This document shows, piece after piece, positions 18,195 through 25,606 of a stretch of 64,000 bases of DNA. Below the pieces are notes generated by a model. The model was not told the origin of the DNA. It saw only the letters and a list, made by a program, of their open reading frames with translations, and searched no databases. Every line of letters starts with the position of its first letter. The first letter of the stretch is position 1. Source of the stretch: Pandoraea terrae (GTDB lineage Bacteria; Pseudomonadota; Gammaproteobacteria; Burkholderiales; Burkholderiaceae); NCBI RefSeq assembly GCF_902459695.1, contig NZ_CABPRZ010000008.1:124001-188000 (forward strand), written 5' to 3'. A program made the position numbers and the translations under genes.

Positions 18195-18222
18195 TCTGAA
18201 TATTTTTTCAGAATCCTTTCAG
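18195..18222 (-). promoter_or_regulatory. Regulator repeat site D, upstream of the third PstS-like gene
   Basis: Read on the minus strand this is CTGAAA-N5-CTGAAA-N5-TTCAGA, one mismatch to the pattern of sites A-C. It sits 191 bases before the start at 18414; site C2 sits 199 bases before 13280 in the same orientation. This region (18106-18413) otherwise holds no gene. Confidence 0.6.
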
Positions 18223-18413
18223 GTCTTGTTAACGGGCGCATATCACCATGAATAAACCCGGAGCCCAAAGGGGAAACAACGCTACCAGTTGGGAACTGAG
18301 CAAGTCTCGCGCCGTTGTGGCGCTCGCGGCATGCCAATGAATCTGCCATGGCAAAGCCCAGGGAAGTCGTTAGTCGATCTTGCATTCTTATTAAAACATT
18401 TCAGGAGATGCAC

Positions 18414-19514
18414 ATGAATCATCAGACGCAATTCGCCTCGCTTCGTCGAGCCGCGGTGATGTCCATTGCCGGTACGCTTGGTCTGACGGCGTTGTCGCTC
18501 ATGACATCGACGCCGGCGTTTGCGTTGAAATACGCCGAAGTCGAGCATCATCTGAAGGTCGATCCCGCGATTCCGGTTTGGCAGCCGGGCGAAGTCCAGT
18601 CGATACCGGAGGAAGAGCTTCGCCTGGTCGGCGCTGACGTCATGGATGAAATCACCCTGGGTTGGGCCAAGCTGTATCGCAAGGCCTATCCGCGACTCAG
18701 CGTCACGATCGAGGCGAAATCGTCCGGCAGCGGCGGGCCGGCCCTGACAGAGGGCCGGGCAGATCTGGCACCGGTTGGCCGCGAGCTGCTGCCGGCGGAG
18801 GAGAAGGGCTTCGTAGACAAGTTTGGCTACAAGCCGATGGCGATTCGTGTGGCGACCGGCAGCGTAGGCTCGTTGGGCAAGACCGCGACCTCGATCGTGC
18901 TGGTTGACAAGGACAATCCGATCAAGGGCCTGACGCTGGCGCAACTCGATGCGATCTATTCGAAGACCCGCAATCGCGGTCACGCGGATATCTCGACCTG
19001 GGGCGACTTGGGACTCGGGGGCGAGTGGGCCAAACGCCCGATTCATCTGTACGGCCTGAAGCCGGTCAACGGCATTGAGTGGTTCCTCAAACTCAATGTG
19101 CTGCAAGGTGGCGATTACAAAGACAACATCCAGTTCGTCAAAGGCAAGGGTTTCACCCATGCCTTCACGGTGGCGGCCGAAGACATGGCCACGCGTCCGG
19201 GCGGCCTGACTTACGCGTTGCTGGCCAACGTCACGCCTAACGTGAAAGTGGTGCCGCTTGCCGCCAAGGAGGGCGAGCCGTTCCTGGCGCCGACGCTGGA
19301 GAATGTGTACTCGCACAAATATCCGCTGAGCCGCTACGTCTACATCTTTGTCAATCGGAAGCCGGGCCAGCCGCTCGAGCCGAAGGTGAAGGAATTCCTC
19401 AAGGCGGTGCTCAGCCGCCAGGGGCAGGACGTCGTCGCGAAGGAAGGCGTTTATATCCCGCTGACGCCTGCGGTCGTACGCGAAGAACTGGCGAAGCTCG
19501 ACAAAGTCGATTGA
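18414..19514 (+). CDS. PstS-like periplasmic substrate-binding protein
   Basis: 366 residues from the ATG at 18414 (AGGAG seven bases before; an ATG at 18408 abuts the ribosome site and is less likely). A signal peptide ends near TPAFA (about residue 36). The PstS-like fold has a binding-loop type segment KSSGSGGPALTEGRADLAPV, family core ISTWGDLGLGGEWAKRPIHL and C-terminal YPLSRYVYIFVNRKPGQPL, parallel to the 13280 and 12824 proteins. It heads a second module with receptor 2, a propeller gene and an HPEL gene. It is under putative site D. Confidence 0.85.
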   Translation: MNHQTQFASLRRAAVMSIAGTLGLTALSLMTSTPAFALKYAEVEHHLKVDPAIPVWQPGEVQSIPEEELRLVGADVMDEITLGWAKLYRKAYPRLSVTIEAKSSGSGGPALTEGRADLAPVGRELLPAEEKGFVDKFGYKPMAIRVATGSVGSLGKTATSIVLVDKDNPIKGLTLAQLDAIYSKTRNRGHADISTWGDLGLGGEWAKRPIHLYGLKPVNGIEWFLKLNVLQGGDYKDNIQFVKGKGFTHAFTVAAEDMATRPGGLTYALLANVTPNVKVVPLAAKEGEPFLAPTLENVYSHKYPLSRYVYIFVNRKPGQPLEPKVKEFLKAVLSRQGQDVVAKEGVYIPLTPAVVREELAKLDKVD

Positions 19515-19917
19515 ACGTTTGATGCCGGCGGGGTGGACGGGTTGGAGAGGAAGCCCATCCACGTCGCCGGTTGACATCAAGACATACAACGTCGTCCCTT
19601 GGGCGACACCACGGTCCTCTCTTGGGCGCTATCGCTCGCGCCGCATCTGCTGTCTCACCCACTTGCCATCGCCGCGACGCTGCGGCGATGGGAACCGCGT
19701 GATTGGGGCATCCCGCTTCTGGAACAGGCGGGATGGTGATCTGCCGCTCCCCAAAAGCATCGTCAGTCTTTCCCACGTTGCGGTGACTTTGCGCCGCAAC
19801 GTGGATGCGCACACACATCCGCGCCCGTTTCGTTGCTTACGCTTGGCGGACCAAGGCCGGTGTCACGAGATAAAGCCTCTCATCGGAAAACGAGGGGCGA
19901 ATAATAACGGAGGAGAC
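19515..19917. repeat. 403-base gap with three consecutive perfect hairpins
   Basis: No gene is seen. Three inverted repeats follow each other: 19666-19675/19682-19691 (CCATCGCCGC arms, six-base loop); 19709-19716/19728-19735 (CATCCCGC arms, 11-base loop, with an inner CTG/CAG pair); and 19773-19783/19794-19804 (CCACGTTGCGG arms, ten-base loop). They lie between the PstS-like gene and receptor 2. They could limit read-through, protect mRNA ends or be remnants of a palindromic repeat cluster. No regulator repeat like sites A-D is found here. Confidence 0.6.
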
Positions 19918-22416
19918 ATGTTCACGAAATCCGTGCTTGCCATGGCGGTTGCGGCTACGCTGCCGGCGGCGCTGTACGCGCAGACGCAACCCCCCCAAGC
20001 TGCCGGCACGCAGGCCATAGGGGCGCAGGCGCAGGGCGGGAGCTTTGCGCAGAACCTGGTGGATGCCACGGTTGCCCAACATCCGGAACTGCTCGAACTG
20101 GACCTGCACGTGATGCCGCCGGGCGCGCAGCGCAGCGTCATCATCGCGGCGAAGTCAGGCAAGCGGATCGGCAACGCGACCGATCCGGACGACCTGGGGG
20201 TATTCAAGACGGGGCAGCCGTTCGTGGAAATCAACCGCGTGGGGGATCAAAACGTCGAGGCCCACTTGCCGTTGCTCGATGCGCGCGGAACGATCATCGG
20301 AACGGTCGAGTTCACCTTCCCGTATCCGTCAGGTTCGGGCCTCGACGAGACTGCGCTGATCAAGCGGGCGAAAGCCATTCGCGATGACATGAGCCGTCAG
20401 ATCGCGCAGAAGCCGAATTTGTTCGAGCCGGGCGCCGTGAAGCCGATCGCGAGTACCGCGGCCCCCGACCTGGACAAGTCGGCGTTGGGCAACAAGGAAT
20501 CCCTGCCGATGACCAAGCAGGTGGTTTCCAGTGCCGCGCTTCAGGATGCGCAGGACGGATTGTCCGACGCGGTCAAGAACCAGGCGGGTGTCGCGCCGAC
20601 GAACTCAAAAGGCAGTCCGGCAGATGCGCAGAGCATTCGCGGCATCAAGCTCAACCTGTTTTCGAACTATCGCCTCAACGGCGGGGTGGCGATCGCCGGC
20701 GTGGTGACTACGCCGACTGACGACAAGGCGCGCATCGAGACGCTCAAGGGCGCCAATGCGTTGATGTTCGGTGTCGCGAGCCCGGCCGGCATCATCAACC
20801 TCGTGACCAAGCGGGCCACCGATCACGACGTGACTTCGGTGACGCTGTCCGGCAACTCGTTCGGTCAATACGGCGGCGGCATCGATATCGGCCGGCGCTT
20901 TGGCAGCGAGCAGCAGCTCGGGCTGCGCGTCAACCTGTCGGGCGCCCACCTTGAGAATGGTGTCAACGGCGGCAACGGGCACGGTTCGTTCGCGAGCCTG
21001 GGGGCGGACTGGCGCGCGACTGACCGGCTCAGCTTCCAGTTCGATTTCGAGCAGTATCAGAAGGACGTCGTGGAGCAGGCGGCCATCAATCTGCCCACGG
21101 CGGTCAACGGGCATATCACGATACCGCGCGTGCCGGACCCGAAAAACCTGTTGTCCGGTCCATGGGCCGTGTATTCGCCGCGCACGACCAACGTGCAGGG
21201 CCGGGTCGACTACATCATCGACGACGGCTGGAAAGTGCTTGCGGAAGTCGGCCGCTCTTACGCGGAGCGTTCGCGGCTCACGGGGCGTATTGCCAACTAT
21301 AACCTCGTGACCGGCGCGGGCGGCGTGGAGACGGTCGGCACGGTCACGCAGAACTACATCAACAGCTTCGAGCGGACCGAAGTGCTCGGCAAGTTCCACA
21401 CGGGTCCGTTGGCGCATGACTTGACGATGGGCATCTCGCGCAGCGAACGCAATGCCGAGACGCCCGCGCAGAACAGTATCGTGCTGCCGCAGCGGATCAA
21501 TATCTACGATCCGATCGCGCTGCCGGCACCGGTGCCGACCAGTCCAAACACGTCGCTGCCGCTGCAAACCAGCAGCGACAGCGGGCTCTATGCGTATGAC
21601 ACCATCGGCATCGGCCAGAAGTGGAAAGTACTCGCCGGCTTTCGCGAGACTCGTTCCACGTCGAGCGACGGCCGCGTGTCGCAGGCGTCTTACCTGCCGT
21701 TGCCGGCAGCCGGCGTTCTCTACGACGTGCTGCCAACGACCACCCTGTTTGCGAGCTATATGAAGGGGCTGGAAGACGGCGGGGTTGCGCCGGTCAGCTC
21801 GGTCAACGCGTATCAGATCCTGCCGCCAGCGGTCTCGACGCAGAAGGAGATCGGCATACGCGATTCATATTTCGAGGGCCTGTCGATCAGCGCGTCGTAC
21901 TTCGACATCGAGCGCGTCAATGCCGTGACCAACTCGGTGACGAGGATCTTCTCCAATGACGGCACGATCACGTACCGCGGCGCCGAGGCGGTCGTCACCA
22001 AGCAGTTCGGCCGCCAGTGGAGCGTGACCACTGCCGTCCAGTGGCTCAACGCCATCCAGAACCCGGTGTCGGACATGACGATCAGGGGCAAGACGCCGGA
22101 GAACACGCCGAAGTGGATCGGCAACGTTTCGGTGACGCACCGGCCGACATATCTGCTGCCTGGCCTTTCCGTGACACTGGGCGCGTCGTTCGTGACGCAG
22201 CGGCAGGTCAATCCGCAGAACCAGGGCGTCATCCCCGGCTACGTACTGTATTCGGCGGGCGCGACGTATGCCACCGTGATCAGCGGACACCGCACTTCGT
22301 TCGTATTGAGCGTCGACAACCTGACCAACCTGCGCTACTGGAATTCGGTGCAGACCGGCACGTTCGGGACCGGCATGGATCGCAGCGTCAGGCTGAATGC
22401 CAAGATCGATTTCTGA
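19918..22416 (+). CDS. TonB-dependent receptor 2 with one N-terminal HPEL domain
   Basis: 832 residues from the ATG at 19918 (GGAGGA upstream, the same context as receptor 1). The frame is open further upstream through the hairpin cluster but without a ribosome site. Signal peptide 1-22, one HPEL domain at about 42-172, then plug and barrel ending RLNAKIDF. It is 137 residues shorter than receptor 1, exactly one HPEL unit. Its single copy resembles copy A of receptor 1 (HPELLELDLHVMPPG, VEINRVGDQNVEAHLPLLDA), so copy B was gained by receptor 1 or lost here. The propeller gene follows 32 bases downstream. Confidence 0.9.
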   Translation: MFTKSVLAMAVAATLPAALYAQTQPPQAAGTQAIGAQAQGGSFAQNLVDATVAQHPELLELDLHVMPPGAQRSVIIAAKSGKRIGNATDPDDLGVFKTGQPFVEINRVGDQNVEAHLPLLDARGTIIGTVEFTFPYPSGSGLDETALIKRAKAIRDDMSRQIAQKPNLFEPGAVKPIASTAAPDLDKSALGNKESLPMTKQVVSSAALQDAQDGLSDAVKNQAGVAPTNSKGSPADAQSIRGIKLNLFSNYRLNGGVAIAGVVTTPTDDKARIETLKGANALMFGVASPAGIINLVTKRATDHDVTSVTLSGNSFGQYGGGIDIGRRFGSEQQLGLRVNLSGAHLENGVNGGNGHGSFASLGADWRATDRLSFQFDFEQYQKDVVEQAAINLPTAVNGHITIPRVPDPKNLLSGPWAVYSPRTTNVQGRVDYIIDDGWKVLAEVGRSYAERSRLTGRIANYNLVTGAGGVETVGTVTQNYINSFERTEVLGKFHTGPLAHDLTMGISRSERNAETPAQNSIVLPQRINIYDPIALPAPVPTSPNTSLPLQTSSDSGLYAYDTIGIGQKWKVLAGFRETRSTSSDGRVSQASYLPLPAAGVLYDVLPTTTLFASYMKGLEDGGVAPVSSVNAYQILPPAVSTQKEIGIRDSYFEGLSISASYFDIERVNAVTNSVTRIFSNDGTITYRGAEAVVTKQFGRQWSVTTAVQWLNAIQNPVSDMTIRGKTPENTPKWIGNVSVTHRPTYLLPGLSVTLGASFVTQRQVNPQNQGVIPGYVLYSAGATYATVISGHRTSFVLSVDNLTNLRYWNSVQTGTFGTGMDRSVRLNAKIDF
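20473..22416 (+). repeat. 1.94-kb direct repeat, copy 2 (receptor plug and barrel)
   Basis: Second copy of the repeat at 16110-18053, same length, no gaps. Recombination between the copies would delete 4363 bases including the PstS-like gene at 18414. Confidence 0.88.
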
Positions 22417-22448
22417 GACGGGAGGAACGGTTTGCGAAGGAGATTCCC

Positions 22449-23543
22449 ATGCTTGGCTTGAAACCTTCGGGTGTGCGTGACGCCCGCCCGCTCAGGGGCG
22501 GATTCCTGGTGGCCGCCATGTTGTCGGCCTTTGCGGCCGCCCATGGCGCGCAGGCCGGCAGCTATCACCTCGAAAAACAGGTGACGGTGAAGAGCAGCGA
22601 CACCGGGTGGGACTACAACTCGCTGGATCAGGTGCGCGGCCGAATGTTCATTGCGCATCGAAAAGACGGCCTGCAGGTGTACGACATCCACCATGCGCGT
22701 GTTGTGAAGACACTGGCGCAATCCACGGGTACCAACACGTCTGCGCTCGCGCCCGAATTCGACGTGGGCCTGGCCGGCACGACCGATGGTTACGTCGTGG
22801 TATTCCGGATATCCAGTCTCAAGACGTTATCTCGCTACAAGAGCGATACCGACGGCTTCGACGGGGCCACGTTCGACAAGGTGAGCCGGCGTTTCGCCAT
22901 GATTGGCGAAGCGGACAGTGCCAACAAGACGACGCCGGTGCTCTTTTTCGACGGCACGACCGGCAAGGCCGTTGGATCCGTGACGATCGACAGCGTGAAG
23001 GTCGATGCGCCGCGATCTGACGGGGCGGGCAATATCCTGATGCCGCTTCGCGACAAAGCCCGGATCGTCAAGGTCGATGCCAGAACGATGAAGGTGGTCA
23101 CGACGTTTCCACTCGACGATTGCCTGCAGCCGGCTGCGCTGGAAGTGGACAGTGCCGCGCAGCGCATTTTCGTTGGTTGCCGGGGCAAAGGGGACTCGCC
23201 TCCCGGGCTGGCGGTGCTCGACGCCGCCTCCGGAACACAGCTCGCGAAGCTGCCGATTGGCCGGGGTGTCGACGAAGTCCTGTTTGACGAAAGGGCCCGG
23301 CAGATTGTGACCGCCAATGGCGAAGACGCGAACATGACGGTCATTCAACAGGTGTCGGCCAATGATTACCGGGTGGCGGAAACCGTCGGCACGCAACCGA
23401 TGGCGCGCACCGGCGTCATGGATGCCGAGACGGGCAAGATCTATCTGGTCAACGCCCGGTATGTCATCAAATACGAAGAAGGACGCGCGCCAGCCACACA
23501 CTTTTTTCCCGACACGTTCAGTGTCTTGACGTACGCCCGATAG
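22449..23543 (+). CDS. Secreted YncE-like beta-propeller protein
   Basis: 364 residues from the ATG at 22449 (GAAGGAG upstream; the frame is open earlier inside the receptor gene, but that overlap has no start signal). Signal peptide to about residue 36 (AAHGAQA). The rest is repeated propeller blades: MFIAHRKDGLQVYDIHHARV, GYVVVFRISSLKTLSRYKS, RIVKVDARTMKVVTTF, RIFVGCRGKG, IVTANGEDANMTVIQ. This is the YVTN/YncE type of seven-bladed propeller. E. coli YncE is an iron-regulated periplasmic propeller of unclear role, a loose parallel to the TonB receptor just upstream (32-base gap, likely operon). Confidence 0.83.
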   Translation: MLGLKPSGVRDARPLRGGFLVAAMLSAFAAAHGAQAGSYHLEKQVTVKSSDTGWDYNSLDQVRGRMFIAHRKDGLQVYDIHHARVVKTLAQSTGTNTSALAPEFDVGLAGTTDGYVVVFRISSLKTLSRYKSDTDGFDGATFDKVSRRFAMIGEADSANKTTPVLFFDGTTGKAVGSVTIDSVKVDAPRSDGAGNILMPLRDKARIVKVDARTMKVVTTFPLDDCLQPAALEVDSAAQRIFVGCRGKGDSPPGLAVLDAASGTQLAKLPIGRGVDEVLFDERARQIVTANGEDANMTVIQQVSANDYRVAETVGTQPMARTGVMDAETGKIYLVNARYVIKYEEGRAPATHFFPDTFSVLTYAR

Positions 23544-23674
23544 CGCCGTACGTGCTGCTCACCCCCTGGTTAAATTTGTTTTAAGGACACGTTCATCTTC
23601 GTTCAAGGTGTCAAACCTACACTCGTTCATACAGTTGGTTCCATACCGCCCGCCGGGCAAGAGAGAGGAGATAT

Positions 23675-24226
23675 ATGAAAACTTTGACCAAGATCGCGTT
23701 CGTCACGACGCTCAGTGTGCTGTCGACCGTGTCAGCGCTGTGCACCGCGCAGGCGGCACCCGCCCCCGCACCGGAAAAGGCGAAAAACTGGACGCCGCCG
23801 AGCACGAAGATTTACGCGCAAGTGCTGTCCGAGAAGATCATGAAAGCGCATCCGGAACTGATCAGCATCACGTTCCACGGTGTCCCGCCCGGTGCCGCAG
23901 CCGGGACGTACACCATGTTTGCAGGCTCCTATCTGGACCGTATCGGCAATCCGGACGATCCGGACGATATCGACATCATCACGAAGGGCATCACCATTGT
24001 GGATCCGCGCTGGCACCGGACCAATGACACCGTGAAGAAGTTCGTCATGATGATGCCGATGCGCGACGCAGCGGGCGAAAATATCGGGCTTCTCGTCGCC
24101 GCCTACAAGAACGACGGCAAATACGCCAAGGGCGAGAAAGGCTTCTTCATGGCTGGAACCGCCTTGCGCGACAGCCTGCAAAAGCAGATCCCCAGCTTCG
24201 AGGCGCTGTTCAATCCCGTTCACTGA
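23675..24226 (+). CDS. Secreted single HPEL-domain protein, divergent copy
   Basis: 183 residues. Signal peptide to about residue 25 (VSALCTAQA). One HPEL domain: KIYAQVLSEKIMKAHPELIS, GVPPGAAAGTYTMFAG, DRIGNPDDPDDIDIITKG, VMMMPMRDAAGENIGLLVAAY, then LRDSLQKQIPSFEALFNPVH. It is the most divergent of the five copies but keeps HPEL, RIG, PDD and the final FEALF. AGAGAGGAG lies before the ATG. A 131-base gap upstream has two GTTCA boxes spaced ten bases, a poor match to sites A-D. A strong terminator follows. Confidence 0.8.
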   Translation: MKTLTKIAFVTTLSVLSTVSALCTAQAAPAPAPEKAKNWTPPSTKIYAQVLSEKIMKAHPELISITFHGVPPGAAAGTYTMFAGSYLDRIGNPDDPDDIDIITKGITIVDPRWHRTNDTVKKFVMMMPMRDAAGENIGLLVAAYKNDGKYAKGEKGFFMAGTALRDSLQKQIPSFEALFNPVH

Positions 24227-24258
24227 ATACGCTGAGCGGCGACGCGTGTGACGTGCGT

Positions 24259-24295
24259 GAGCTTTCCCCGACCTGTTGGGGAAAGCTCAATTTTC
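24259..24295 (+). terminator. Intrinsic terminator after the second HPEL gene
   Basis: GAGCTTTCCCC (24259-24269) pairs perfectly with 24278-24288 across an eight-base loop, followed by AATTTTC. It closes the receptor 2 / propeller / HPEL unit 33 bases after the stop. Confidence 0.85.
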
Positions 24296-24347
24296 ATTGG
24301 ACGGAGCACGCCGTCTCGCTCACCGAATGCTCACCAGGAGTCGAAAA

Positions 24348-25445
24348 ATGCGTGTGCGAATTTCCGCGATGCTGTCCCTCACAGCACTCGCTTGTGCCAC
24401 CCTTTGCGCGGGCCTGCCCGGCGCGGCAATGGCGGCTGAGCCCGGTGCGGTCGCCACCGCCGCGCCGGTGCTGCATCTCGGCGGGCGTACGGAACTGCCG
24501 GCCTATACGGGCGACTTTGATCATTTGGCCGCAGACGTCAAAGGAAACCGCCTGTTTCTTGCCGGTGAAGACGGGGCTACGCTTGAAGTCTTCAATCTCA
24601 AGACGGGGGCGCACCTGAAAACGGTCAAAGGATTCGAGCAGCCCCACGGCATCCTCTACCTGCCCGACGTGAACCGCCTGATCGTGACCGACAGCGGCGC
24701 CGGCATGACCAAGGTGGTCGACGGCACAAACTACCAGATCATCGGGTCGATCCCGCTCACGCTCGGCGCGGACTCCATGCACTACGATCCGTCGCGCAAG
24801 CATCTCTATATCGTCACCGGCGGCAAGAATGCCGAGCCGAAGATGTCCAAGACCATCGTTGCCGAGATCGATCCGAGGTCTGGCCGCACGATCGGCGAGA
24901 TGCAGTTCGACACCGACTTCACGGAAGCGATGGCGGCGGAGCAGAAGGGCAATCGCCTGTTCATCAACGTGACCGGCAAGAACATGGTGGCGGTTGTTGA
25001 CAAGGCCAGCCGCCGGATCATCGACACCTGGCCGATCAAGGGCGCCGAGTTGAACGCGGCGATGGCGCTTGACGAAGCACATCAACGCTTGTTCATCTCC
25101 ACGCGCAAGCCGTTCAAGCTGCTGGTGCTGGATACAAAAAACGGGGCCGAGCTGGCCAGCTTCGACGCGCCTGAGCGAACCAATCAGGTGATGTTCGACG
25201 AGGCAAACCAGCGCATCTACATGGCCGGTGACAACTATCTCGGTGTGATTCAGCAGAAAGGCGCGAACCACTATGAGGCACTTGCCAACGTGCCGACGGC
25301 CAAGGGCGCCAAGACGGCCATCCTCGTGCCCGAACTGCGCCGGATGTACGTGGCGGTATCGCCGGGGGACAGCAAGGGAGGCGGCGCGCTGCTGCGTTTC
25401 AATGTGCTGCCGGGCGGGGCCAGTCACGCGCTGGCGGGCAACTGA
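24348..25445 (+). CDS. Secreted YncE/YVTN-type beta-propeller protein
   Basis: 365 residues from the ATG at 24348 (AGGAG upstream). Signal peptide to about residue 30 (GAAMAAEPG). Propeller blades are visible: NRLFLAGEDGATLEVFNLK, NRLIVTDSGAGMTKVVDG, KHLYIVTGGKNAEPKM, NRLFINVTGKNMVAVVDK, QRLFISTRKPFKLLVLDT, QRIYMAGDNYLGVI and RRMYVAVSPGD. It differs from the 22449 propeller in sequence but shares the fold and secretion. It lies past the terminator at 24259, so it has its own promoter. Role unknown. Confidence 0.82.
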   Translation: MRVRISAMLSLTALACATLCAGLPGAAMAAEPGAVATAAPVLHLGGRTELPAYTGDFDHLAADVKGNRLFLAGEDGATLEVFNLKTGAHLKTVKGFEQPHGILYLPDVNRLIVTDSGAGMTKVVDGTNYQIIGSIPLTLGADSMHYDPSRKHLYIVTGGKNAEPKMSKTIVAEIDPRSGRTIGEMQFDTDFTEAMAAEQKGNRLFINVTGKNMVAVVDKASRRIIDTWPIKGAELNAAMALDEAHQRLFISTRKPFKLLVLDTKNGAELASFDAPERTNQVMFDEANQRIYMAGDNYLGVIQQKGANHYEALANVPTAKGAKTAILVPELRRMYVAVSPGDSKGGGALLRFNVLPGGASHALAGN

Positions 25446-25449
25446 GCCG

Positions 25450-25467
25450 GAGGGCCGCACGGCCCTC
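25450..25467. other. Short GC hairpin after the second propeller gene
   Basis: GAGGGCCG (25450-25457) pairs with 25460-25467 across a two-base loop, five bases past the stop. A weak element ahead of the main terminator at 25531. Confidence 0.4.
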
Positions 25468-25530
25468 ACGCCATGACGTAGCGGTAAAGTATGTAGCGAA
25501 TGGGGGGATTTGAGCGAAGGCCGGATGAAG

Positions 25531-25567
25531 AAAAGGGCGATGGGGGAATTTCCCGCATCGCCCTTTT
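25531..25567. terminator. Bidirectional intrinsic terminator
   Basis: AAAAGGGCGATG (25531-25542) and its perfect complement (25556-25567) flank a 13-base centre. T-runs form on both strands (AAAA before, TTTTT after). It separates the plus-strand propeller gene from the convergent RND pump gene. Confidence 0.88.
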
Positions 25568-25606
25568 TGCATGCACGTCGCCGTCAGCATGCCGGCGACG
25601 CGCACA

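Noticed and set aside
23591-23606. Two GTTCA boxes before the second HPEL gene as a further regulator site
   Set aside because: Spacing is ten, not 11, bases and the third element is missing, so it does not fit the pattern of the other five sites.
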